A DNA stretch of 64,000 nt, from assembly GCA_027924585.1 (NCBI GenBank), contig BSBM01000779.1:17094001-17158000 (forward strand), written 5' to 3'. Source of the stretch: Larix kaempferi. Lineage: Eukaryota > Streptophyta > Pinopsida > Pinales > Pinaceae. The notes under the pieces were generated by a model. It saw only the letters and a program-made list of their open reading frames with translations, was not told the DNA's origin and did not search any database. The position numbers were made by a program, and so were the translations under genes. Numbering within the stretch: the first letter of the stretch is position 1; each line of letters starts with the position of its first letter. Positions 34,101 through 44,419 of this stretch are shown here, piece by piece.

Positions 34101-34343
34101 AACCAAAGCTGTGTGCAGATGTTAATGAATCCTGTATTCCATGACAAGTCGAAGCATATAGAGATTCTATATCACTACATTCGTGATATGGTGCTGAAAG
34201 GTGCAGTTGAGCTACAGTATGTTCCGATAGATGACCAGACTGCATATGTTCTTACCAAGCCTCTTCCTAGGATAAAGTTTGTATACTTTCGTGGAAGACT
34301 TGGTGTGGAAGAGAACATGTCCCTCCTTGAGAGGGAAAGATGA
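31168..34343 (+). pseudogene. Ty1/copia pol: protease, integrase, RT, RNase H; broken, no gag
   Basis: The order is copia-type. A protease with TWLIDSGASKHITG is at ~31205. The pre-integrase ELWHRRLAHLNY is at ~31605 with its CxxC. An integrase core runs ~31790-32200, with SDNGGEY and ERKNKT. A long linker follows, then the reverse transcriptase (32768-33454) with ARFVARGFSQKEGVDY and catalytic YVDD at ~33375. RNase H spans ~33790-34250, with DSDWAGC, STAEVEY and HCDNQS. At least eight stops and four frameshifts disrupt it. Only ~430 bp separate the primer site from the protease, so Gag and its zinc knuckle have been lost. Confidence 0.9.
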
Positions 34344-34355
34344 TATAGAGACCAA

Positions 34356-34711
34356 GCATTCTCTGGATCACTTTGGAATAGAGTGAGGAGATCTCTCGGA
34401 CATCCCGATTGGATGGAGAGGCCACTGCATTCTCCGGATCACTCTGGGATGGAGTGAGGAGATCTCTCGAACATCCTGATTGGATGGAGAGGCCATTGCA
34501 TTCTCTGGATCACTCTGGGATAGAGTGAGGAGATCTCTCGGACATCCTGATGGGATGGAGAGGCCAACGCACACTCCCAGACACTCTGTAGAATGGGGAG
34601 ATCTCTCGGACATCATGGGACATGATGGAGAGATTTAGTGCATTCTCCAGATCACTCCGAAAAGAGTGAGGAGATCTCTCAGACATCTTGAGACGGGATG
34701 GAGAGGCTGGT
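34356..34711. repeat. 71-bp tandem array, five copies
   Basis: Units begin GCATTCTCTGGATCAC or a variant at 34356, 34427, 34498, 34569 and 34640, exactly 71 bp apart, and contain GAGGAGATCTCTCGGACATC. The array lies between the pol stop and the 3' LTR of the copia element. Confidence 0.95.
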
Positions 34712-34744
34712 GCACACTGTGCACACTGGTACTCTTTGACTCAT

Positions 34745-35000
34745 CGAAGGACTGGTTGAGTTGGTGCATGTTCCCCGAAGGACTGGGTTGAACTGAGGCA
34801 CGTTGTCCTTGTGCATGTTCCTCGATGGACTGGGTTGAGCCAAGACACATTGTATTGATCCCCAATGGACTGGGTTGAGATAATGCATGTTGGACTCTCT
34901 GATGGACTGTGTAGAGTTGCTGAGCTAATGTATGGATTCATCGATGGACTGTGTGGAGTAGATGCATGATGACACTTCTCGATGGACTGAGACTGTGTTG
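34745..35000. repeat. Degenerate 30-50-bp repeats, about seven copies
   Basis: The core CGATGGACTGGGTTGAG or variants occur near 34745, 34775, 34812, 34862, 34899, 34940 and 34979. It is a second, unrelated array next to the 71-bp array, in the same copia element. Confidence 0.85.
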
Positions 35001-35108
35001 ACAACCTTCAGTATGTATAGAGATGATCGAGACATATTTGATGTACAGATGAGATCCAGATGATCATGATGCTGATGATGACCGTGTCCGAAGAATACCT
35101 TCCTTGTT

Positions 35109-35117
35109 GAGAGGGAG
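35109..35117 (+). promoter_or_regulatory. Polypurine tract of the copia element
   Basis: GAGAGGGAG directly precedes the 3' LTR, the expected position and composition for plus-strand priming. Confidence 0.75.
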
Positions 35118-35450
35118 TGTTGGAAATAGTGCAACTTCGGAAGCTATTCTTATTTATTTTATTATGTTATTGTTGTACCTCCTACGGGAGAAGATATTGA
35201 TGTATTTGATCATGTAACCCTTGAAAGAATCAATGTAAACCTTGGGGTGAAAATACCCAAAGAAAAGAATTTATTTTAAATTTTATTTTATCTCCCCCCA
35301 AGACAAGTTGGCCCTGTCAGTTAGACAAGTCCTCCCAGTGGGTAAATTGCCCCAAAACAGTGGGTAGTCTGCCCCAAACAATTGACAGAACTACCTTAGT
35401 AAGGGAAAAAGTCACTTTTTGATGTGTATAAATAAAGAGGTCGAACTTCT
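35118..35450 (+). repeat. 3' LTR of the copia element, first part
   Basis: It matches the 5' LTR from TGTTGGAAATAG to just past the TATA box, with ~20 extra bases near 35320. It is cut at 35450 by the 4.3 kb insertion and resumes at 39764. Confidence 0.9.
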
Positions 35451-37329
35451 TGTTGTCCGTCGAGATGCACACCAGCAGCAGAAATCTTTCGGAAGCTGTT
35501 CCCTCACTACAAGTGGGGAAGGTGTGGCCTTGGGGACAAGCAATGGGCTAGGTACTGTCACCTGAATTCCAGCTCCTCCGTTTAGGCTAACTCCTAACGA
35601 AGCCAAGGGGGGTTGTCCCTAACAAAGAGTTTTCTATGGCTCTTGTTTTTTAAGTGTTTTTAGGTGATGTATGGATACGGGTGGGTGTTGTTTAGGAGTT
35701 TTTGATGATGAGAACACAATAAACATGCAATCCACGTTGCAATTTACAAGATGTAGCTATCGAGATGAACAACAATGTATAAATTGACTTGTAATTTAAG
35801 AAAGCATCCACAAGATAAACTTAAGCAAGTAATAAGGACATATGGTCCAGATTAAGGTGATACATGTAAATTTCAGAGACCAGTGCCTTTATGGAGTCAA
35901 AAATGATGCTTGGGATGCTGAAATGTGTAAGTCAAATATAATTGTTCGTGAGATCGTTTTGCAATGCTTCTTGGTAAATTTTGGAATGTTTTAAATGTTC
36001 TTGATTATTAAGGCTAAGAAAGCAAGGTATTGAAGTCCAACCGGAAGAAATACTTTCAGTGGCTCCTCTCGATGACCTGACGGACCGTCCAGTACTCTAG
36101 GCTAGGTGTCCAAGGAACTTAACCAACAAGCTCTCTATGACAACGGTAAATCCAGCGCCACCAGCAAGAATTTGCCAACTACCTGAGTATTTATCGAAAC
36201 AACGCCGGTTCGTTGGTTATGGGGGTGAAGATTTTATTACGGTTATCACTTGTGAGATTAATCAAATCCAGTCACCGTTCTGAGTAATCCAACTTTTTAG
36301 GGTCAGCAGAGCATACTTGGTGGTGGAAAGCAACGAAATAAATTTTAAAAGGGGGTGTGAGTTTGAAGTATTTTATTAAGAGCACAATGAAACCTCTCCG
36401 ATAGAGAGTGCTCTTGACTTCGTCTTATGACAAAGTTCAAGAGTCTTATGATGCACGAAAATAAAGTACTATACTGAAAATAAATTCTAAACTACCCAAG
36501 AATCTCTTTCAGGCCAAAGACCGTACTCAGGAGAGCATGGGGGTAAGTAAACATCGAAATAAAAACAACTCTCCGACAGAGAGCACTCTTGATCCACTAT
36601 TGGTGAGATTCAAGAGATTTCTACTTTAAATAGTTGTATTACTTGAGCGATGAAACTTTTTAATCAAATAGTAAACAACTAGCAATAAAAATGCTAAGTA
36701 TAAAAATTGAACTAATCTAGCAATTAGTTTCTACTTGCAAAAAATAAACTAAGCTAAAAAATGTAAGAGAGCACACAAGACACTCTTCCCCAAATGGGGA
36801 AGAAAAACCAACTATGGGAGGCTTTATCCCACTTAGCCTTATTTCATTAATCAATTACAAATTTTTAGGATTTTCAACCTTCGAGAAAAGTGAAGAAATA
36901 GAAGTAACTTTTGAAGAACTCTTAAGAGTTTTACAATTAAAAAAGGAGAGTGTTAAATCTTCATGGTTTTGGTTTCAAATCTCCCTTTGGTTTTGCAATG
37001 GTTATCCTCTTCACTTTGATTAGTTCCTCTTCTTCTTCTTCTTCAAACCTACAACACAACACAAATCAACTACAAGCACCCTTTAGCATTAGTCAAATCA
37101 AACCAAAGGAAACTAGATGCAACTAGGATCTAAGTATTTAAAATGAAATGCAACTTTGCAATGAGATTTAGATGCAATTACTCAAAGGAAACTAGATGCA
37201 AAGCCTAGAATGAAGATCTACTAAAGCAAATGTAAACTATAATGCAAGCTCTAATATATCGAATGAAATGCAAACTAAAATGAGACTAAGACTTAAGAAA
37301 CTACACACTCTTTTTAAGGCTTTTTAAAG

Positions 37330-37740
37330 TTTTTAGGAGGAAAGGGAAGCAAGTAGAAGAAAGGCAAGCCAATCCTAAGGAGGGACGAGAGCTAGAAGGG
37401 GAGAGAAACGAAGGAGAAAGGAGGGAAGGGTGAGGCAAAACGAAAGGAGGGCTTGGGATAGAGAAGGAGACGAGAGCAAAAGAATGAGGGGATCTTGAAA
37501 GGAGGAAACGAAAAGAGGCTAGAGAAGGAATCTAGGACAAAAGGAGAGAAGGATGGAGATCCAAAGGGGAAGGAGGAGGTAGAAGACTTAAAATGAAAGC
37601 AAGGTAGTGCCAAAGGAGAGAGCTGAAAGATAAATGAGAGCAAGGAGAGAAGAGAGAGGCAAAACGAAGCTAGAAGAGAGACTAGAGAGAAGGCAAAAAA
37701 CGCAAGGGTAGGATGCCAGAAAACGAAAGCAAGAAGTGTT
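37330..37740. repeat. GA-rich low-complexity tract
   Basis: Long purine runs built from GAGAGAAGG, GGAAAGG and AAAGGAGAG words. The 198-codon minus-strand frame across it is Ser/Phe/Leu/Pro low complexity and is not taken as a gene. Confidence 0.8.
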
Positions 37741-38030
37741 TTAGGGCTTCCAAGGTAACCAGTAACCAAGTTTAAAGTAATTTGAGAGATGGATCTTCGA
37801 ACTAGTGTCTCATGCCAAAACTTTAGGCTTGAAATCGACTTTAGGAGGCCCTGAAATGCACACAATGTCAGAAAAATTGGTCTTTTGAAGAGATGAGAGA
37901 AGCAACTGAGTTCAAACTTCTCTTCAAACTTGGGAGATCTGCACAAGAAACCACTTACAAACACATCTTGATCAAATCTAGTATGCAAAGCAAAATGGGA
38001 TTAGAAGAGTATCAGTATTTCCAACTACAG

Positions 38031-38224
38031 TTTACTACTCCTTGATCACATAAAACCCAACATAAATGGACAAATTGAACTACAAATGCCCAACCTATGG
38101 ACTTAATAAAGCCTTCTAAGCTAACAATTTACTACTCCTTGATCACATAAAACCCAACATAAATGGACAAATTGAACTACAAATGCCCACCCTATGGACT
38201 TAATAAAGCCTTCTAAGCTAACAA
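38031..38224. repeat. 97-bp tandem duplication
   Basis: Copies start TTTACTACTCCTTGATCACA at 38031 and 38128 and differ by one or two bases, so this is a recent duplication. Confidence 0.95.
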
Positions 38225-39763
38225 TTTGATCAAAATAATGAAATGCAAGTAGTAATAAAGAACAAGATCACCTTGATACAGATGAAGCACTTCCCATGAC
38301 AAAAATCAGCACACCATATGGACCCCCAAAGTCACTTTATTTCCAATAGCAAAACCTAGAACACAATTACAATTTGGCAGAGTAAGCTTGCCCAAAAATT
38401 CCATGAAGAAGAGAGTGCAAAGCACCTTTACTTATACAAAAATACAAGAGCTCAGAGCCTTAATTTGAATTGGCATGGGAGAGAGCCAATGGCACAGTCA
38501 TCAAATCGAATTTCAATCAATTGGTGGCTTGGAGTTGAGATCCAAGAGACAAACCTTGAGTTACATTTATTGTGGATGGGGAGGTGGCCTCCATCTTGGC
38601 AAGGCGCCCCCCATCCCAACATAGGAAGCTTCACCATCCAATAACCATCTTCCAACTTGGAAAAACGTGAGCTTCAATAGGATATGCGTGAGCCTTCAAG
38701 GGAGTACGTGAGCCAAAGGAGGAGACACGTGAGTGAAGATAGGGATTGAGGTTGAGTTAAGTGGGAGCCAAGCTATGAGGTGGCCCTATATTAAGGGAGG
38801 CGCCAACCATAGCATTCAATTCACACTCACCCATCCACAAAACAACTGCCATGTGCCCAAAAACATGAATCCAAGGAAGGAAGGCGAATTCTCTTAAGGA
38901 GATTGACTGCCGGTGACTGGATAGTTAACTGGATGTCTGTGGAGTTGATTGGAATCTTCATAAATGCCCAGTGCCATGTCAATTAGCCTTTTATTTTATT
39001 CAATTTGGATTATTTTGGAGAGATTTGGATTATCTCCAAAATATTCATTTTTAATATTTTAATTAATAATTTCTCTGTAAATGAGTTTTTTGAGAAATTA
39101 TTAATTATGAGGCTGAATTGACATTCGAAACTTAGGATAAGTTGATCCGGGGGTCATGTGTGATTTTTGGCTTATGAATCAAGCCTTCAAACTCTGAAAA
39201 CGGACCTCGGATGACTGACATATTACAAATTTGATTTTTCCAATTAAATTTTGGAAAAATAATTAAAAAATAATAAAAACTCAATCCAACGCGTCCGGTA
39301 AATTTTTTTCGGACAGTGTTTTTATTGGATGAGGACCCTATTAAATGACCATCTAAGACATACATGGTGTCTAGTAGGCTTATATGCATCAGTTGGACTC
39401 TAATAACCCCCCAAGGCTCAATTTTCAAAATCGGGCATTCCAGCTTTGGAGGAAGCGGGAGAAAACCTTGTCGATTATTGCTCGGCTATAGGCAAAGCAT
39501 AATTGACAAGGGAAAAAACTCCCTGGAATGCCTTAGTTGATAACCAAGTCATGGGGGACCGAGCCACCCCAAAATCCTACTAGCACACTTATTACAAACC
39601 CTGTGGGGCCATGGTCATTTTGACTGAAAAATAAAACTGGCTAGCCAAAGTTGGCTAATTATTGCAATCTGAACCCCTGATACTCTGGAAGTGAACACTG
39701 ATGGTGTTCCAACACTGGCGGCTCAATGGAGGTTCAACTATTTGTACAAAAAAGTTGGTAACA

Positions 39764-40069
39764 CTTCTCATTTGATCATCCACTCAACTCAAGCAAGTTC
39801 GCACTAGAGGAGAGAGAAGTTCGCATCTGTAGCTAGAGAAGTGATTTTTGGGGTTTTCACTTGGAGAAATTCTCTATTTCTCTCCCTTGTATCTGTATTA
39901 TGTTCTCGGGACTGATTATCTCTATACAAAGGTTGCTGGGTTTTCTCCCTGTTGTGTTTCCCATGATAAAATTCTTGTGTTCATTGTTTCTGTGCTTGGT
40001 TATTCTTCTAGTGATACTGTTTTATTATCTACACTTGATTATACTGCTAGAATTATATAAAAACTAACA
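39764..40069 (+). repeat. 3' LTR of the copia element, second part
   Basis: It resumes the LTR with the duplicated CTTCT and then CATTTGATCATCCACTC, and ends AAACTAACA at 40069. It matches the second half of the 5' LTR at 30430-30734. Confidence 0.9.
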
Positions 40070-43000
40070 CCTCAAACTTTCTTTTTACCTCCAGGACTTT
40101 GTTCAGGACAGGACCTAGAGCCAAATTTGAGATCTGACATTTGTTATTTGCCTAGTCCATCAATAGTCTGGAGTCTCCCAGTACTTGCAACTTTCCAGTG
40201 CCTTTATTTGCAACTACTTTCATAAGAATCCATAGGGCACAAGACTCAGCTATGTTATTAGTTCTGTTTCCTGCTCCACATTTCTAAGTAATATAGTGAG
40301 AATTATTTAGAGAGAATTTCCCCAGCTCCACACATACCTATATTTCCTTGACTGGCTCCTTCTAAAAACCCCAGGATATAGAATAATCAATGACAGATTC
40401 CTTTAAAATTCTAGTGGCTTTCAGTGTTGGTAACTTCCTACAATCTCCATAAAAGCATATGATATGATGAGCTGCTACCTGCCCTGAAGGCATTTCCTTT
40501 CCTGGAAAGATCAACTTATTTATGGTTATCCACATTCCCCACGGAACAAAACAAGGCAGAGCTCTATGATCAGATTCAGGTTTATCTAAAATCCAATGGA
40601 CCAATTCTCATAACATTCTATGAATGGATGTTTGTCCCATATATTCTTTCCATTTGTAATCTGCATACTTCCTTCCAAACAATTTTTGAAAAAGGACAAT
40701 AAACAAATAGATGATCAGCAGTTTCACTATAGACCTTATAAAGCACATACCAGCCTGGTCCATTCCAATTTATTTTTTTGCATGTTATCTGAAGTTAAAA
40801 TTTTGTTAGCCAAGGCTAATCATAAGAAGATTGTTGTTTTGAATGGGCTCTCCAGTTTCCATAATGTCTTCCACCACCATAACCTTTCCCTGATTTGATC
40901 ATCTTCTATCCTGGAAGCATACCCTAACTTTGCTGTTAGGTCTTCTGAAGCTTTGTTCTTTGACCACTTTATCTCATCATCCTGCATTGAAATATGGATG
41001 GCATTATGTTTCAACAGTCCTACACCTGATACCATTGTGCTGCGTTTTCATCCTGAAGATTCAAAGCCTCTGCAATTTTCCATCCATGAAACCAACCACC
41101 AGGTACCTCTTGGCTAGATGCGTTTGCAAGCATAGAAAGCCCTATATCATGTCGATCCAATTGCAATGGATCAGACAACCTGTAATTGCCATTAAATCCA
41201 TGGGTCTCCACCTATTCTGACTCTGTTTCTCTACAAAATTTCCAAGCCATCCAGTTACCAATTAAAGGAAATGCTTTGACCAAGCCTTTCCACACATTTG
41301 AATCACCTTTATCTCATCATCCTGCATTGACATATGGATGGCATTATGTTTCAACAGTCCTACACCTGATACCATTGAGCTGCGTTTTCATCCTGAAGAT
41401 TCAAAGCCTCTGCAATTTTCCATCCCTGAAACCAACCACCAGGTACCTCTTGACTAGATGCGTTTGCAAGCATAGAAAACCCCATATCTTGTAGATCCAA
41501 TTGCAATGGATCAGACAACCTGTAATTGCCATTAAATCCACGGGTCTCCACCTATTCTGACTCTGTTTCTCTACAAAATTTCCAAGCCATCCAGTTACCA
41601 ATTAGAGGAAATGCTTTGACCAAGCCTTTCCACACATTTGAATCACCTTTAACAAATTTTCTTCCCTTTCTGATCCAATCTTGTATTGACCTATCACTGA
41701 TGTATTTTGACTTTGTCACTTTTCCCCACAAGCCCTCAGCAAGAATAATCTCCAAAGGCTTTTTGCTACTGAAGCCTGATTGAAAACATAAATATTTTTT
41801 TGCTACTATCCCGACTCCTTCAGTTTAACCATCTTTGACCATTTTACTACAGTATTCCTTCAGTTTTCGTTTTTCTTGTGCATAAGAAAGTTGAAACTAA
41901 AACATTTCTTTTTGATTTTATCCAGAATGCCTTTTGGGATATGGGCTATAGTTAACCTATAAATTGGAATGCTTTCCAACATAGATTTCACGAGGAATAA
42001 GCTGCCTCCCTTAGAGAGCCACCTACGACACCAACAAGAAATCCCAGCTTCAAACTTTTTAAGCAACCATAACCAATCCCAATATTTGTAATTATTGGGC
42101 TTTAAAATGAAACATAAAATACTCGAGTCCTGTCTATGGGTCCAAAATTCATAGGGAATATCTGTTTTATTTGTCTTTCCAAATCTTCTTGCAAACCATT
42201 GAAGAGCATAGAAGATTTATTCATCTTAACTTCCATCCCTGTTGTTTTATAGCAGGAATCCAGAATATTCTTTATATGATTGATTTCCCTTAGAGTGCCT
42301 TGACCGAAATTCACAATGTCATCAACAAACAATAGTTCTGAAATAGCCACTAAGTCTGCAATTTTTATTTCTCTAATGGACTCTTTTCTTTTAGCCTTTG
42401 AATTCAACCTACTTAAGCTTTCTGCTACCAATAAATACAAAAAGGGGGACAATGGGCAACCCTGTCTTAGTCCTTTTGATGCATTGAAAAAACCTGAAGG
42501 TGAACCATTTTATAAAAACAACAAAAGAGGCCGAGGACAAACAACCCATGATCTAATTAATAGTTTGTGAATTCATTCCTATCTGAAGAAGCACTGCAGG
42601 TTGTTTTTGCATCTTTATAGAATGCATCCCTTCTTATGGAGTCTTAATTGCATCATGAATTTGCCTACTGTAAATAAAGCGAATTTGCTCTTTTGAATTA
42701 ACTCTTCACAAGATCAACTTCAATATGTTGGCTATTACCTTCGAGATGAGCTTGTAAATTAGGTTGCATAGAGAAATAGGCTCGAGATCTTCAAAGGAGT
42801 AGTGTTCAGTATTTTTTGCGACAAGAGCTATAAAGGTGGAATTTAGGCCCGCCCTAGAAGCTTTGCACTCTTCTACCACTCTGGAAAGCCCTTCCTCCAA
42901 CACCTCATAGAAGGATAAATAGAATTCAACTATTAATTAGACTTACAATTTCTGCCTCCACCTCCTTTAAAACCCTTTGGTTTTCCTTTGCATTTTCCCT

Positions 43001-43474
43001 AGCCCAGTCAACCTCCACCTTCTTCACTTGTTTAAGGTTATTTGCATATTGATGCTTGGCAGAGTCCCTTAAAATTTCATTATACTTTTTCCAATTTATG
43101 AGAATTAGAAGTCTAAAGGCTTCCTCTTTTAACAAGTCATGTTTGAATTTAAAGGGAGCAGCAGGGGATTTCCAATCCTCGACTTCAATTTGGAAGAGAA
43201 TAGGCAAGTCGTCTGAAGAACCTCCATGACCTACACATGACTTAAATCGTGTGGATTCCTCAACAATCCTTTCAATTGCGAACAAACTGTCCAATCTTTT
43301 AGGAATACCTTCTCCGCCTCTCTTAGATTTTCTCCAAGTTGGGACAACCTTAACTAGCTCAATATGAACTAACTTTAATTCTTCAAAGAAATGGGAGAAA
43401 TAATCTACTAGTTGGTCATGTAAATGTACTTTATAATTTAGGCAACTAAACGATGTGCTAGTTATGACCATCAT
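40070..43474 (-). pseudogene. L1-type LINE ORF2 remnant (EN end, RT, zf-RVT, RNase H start)
   Basis: Minus-strand pieces run in LINE order. The C-terminal part of the endonuclease is at 42926-43474 (RLDSLFAIERIVEE, then PFKFKHDLLKEEAF, then LRDSAKHQYANNLKQVKK). RT fingers are at 42706-42903 (GLNSTFIALV, then ISLCNLIYKLISKVIAN). RT palm is at 42102-42452 (SPFLYLLVAESLSRL, then LLFVDDIVNFG). The post-RT region is at 41860-42066 (RWLSKGGSLFLVKSMLESIP), zf-RVT at 40820-41035 (RERLWWWKTLWKLESP), and the RNase H start at 40070-40300 with GDSRLLMD. The palm motif reads FVDD where FADD is usual. Many stops occur, plus a 340-bp duplication. It continues at 29703-30119 beyond the copia insertion. Confidence 0.85.
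40968..41647. repeat. 340-bp tandem duplication inside the LINE
   Basis: Copies start TTTATCTCATCATCCTGCAT at 40968 and 41308 with only scattered differences. It duplicates part of the LINE sequence between RT and zf-RVT. Confidence 0.95.
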
Positions 43475-43898
43475 ACATATACTTTATCATCGTGTAGGCT
43501 AGGAAGATAGTCTCTTGTCCAGTGCGGAAATTGGTAGGGGATGCCTAATCTAGAATCTAGGCTAGAAAGGGTCCTAGCTATTTGCTACAATGTTATTTCC
43601 TATTTACCTAGCGTGTAGGCTAGTAGGTCCATTGCATAGTTGTTGAGAGCTACTTGTGTTTGTCTGTGAGAGATATTTATGAGAATGTGCTTCTGAGTGA
43701 ATTGCCCTTGCCTTTGTCAATTCAAAACCTTGATTTGGTGTTGCATTTATAGTAGACGCCTATGGTTGGGTGGTAAATTGATCCTTGATAGCCATTCCAC
43801 TCTTTTGGCAATTATGTTGATCCAATGGATATTGCTTGCCACCCAATTCTATCACTAATTCAGAAATGGTCCTATACCATGCCGATTTACAATAGTTT

Positions 43899-44397
43899 TG
43901 TAGGTCTTAAATTTTTGATGCATTATTTAGGTGCTCCCATGCATTTTTGGTGATTGACATGTGGCTTGGCAATATTTGATTGCTAGGCCATCAAAACACA
44001 TGGAGCTTAGAATAAGTTTTGTAATGGTCCAAGAAATGTGCCAAACGAAGTTTGTATGCGAAAGTTGTGGCCCTGGGAAGTTGATTTATTAGCTTGGCTC
44101 CTTGAGGCATGTATTCCTTTTGCCACCTCATCTCCTAGGGTTAGGGTTAGACTTTATGTTAAAAGTAATTTCAACCTCATGATGGCCTTTTTGCAAATGA
44201 CCATATAGTCTACACATCTCTTATTAGGGATAAGCTACCACAATTCCAGCCAATTTATATTGCTTTGCATATTGCAGTGTTTTTCGCTTTTTCATTCATT
44301 AATAGAGTTTGGGTCTAAATTTATTGCTGTGCTCGTTGCAACACCTTTATGTTATTTTGCTTGTTATTGCTAACTTCATTTTGTTCTCATCATAATT
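43899..44397 (+). repeat. 5' LTR of a Ty3/gypsy element
   Basis: It starts TGTAGGTCTTAAATTTTTGA and shares GGTGATTGACATG, ACATGGAGCTTRGAATAAG and CCACCTCATCTCC with 48703-49190. The right end is approximate. The two copies are clearly diverged, so the element is old. Confidence 0.75.
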
Positions 44398-44405
44398 TGG
44401 GTCAG

Positions 44406-44417
44406 TGGTATCAGAGC
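44406..44417 (+). promoter_or_regulatory. Primer-binding site of the Ty3/gypsy element
   Basis: TGGTATCAGAGC, a perfect match to the plant initiator-Met tRNA primer site, lies a few bases after the LTR. Confidence 0.85.
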
Positions 44418-44419
44418 AA

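Larger units (their letters stand above)
35451..39763. mobile_element. 4.3 kb TG...CA insertion inside the 3' LTR, no genes
   Basis: The insert starts TGTTGTCCGTCGAGATGC and ends AAGTTGGTAACA. It is flanked by a perfect 5-bp duplication CTTCT (35446-35450 and 39764-39768). TG...CA ends and a 5-bp duplication indicate integration by a retrotransposon integrase. I find no direct LTR at its two ends and no Gag or Pol motif. A single very long solo LTR, or a non-autonomous element with diverged LTRs, would fit. Internal features are a GA-rich tract (37330-37740), a 97-bp duplication (38031-38224) and two double-hairpin motifs near 36394-36443 and 36569-36616. Confidence 0.8.

Noticed and set aside
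30735-34343. Copia polyprotein as an intact, mobile element
   Set aside because: Multiple stops and frameshifts, loss of Gag and a split 3' LTR exclude activity.
34356-34711. Regular 71-bp repeats considered as a CRISPR-like array
   Set aside because: The whole unit is repeated with no unique spacers, in a plant retrotransposon.
37392-37988. 198-codon minus-strand frame
   Set aside because: It is Ser/Phe/Leu/Pro low complexity from a GA-rich tract inside a gene-less insertion.
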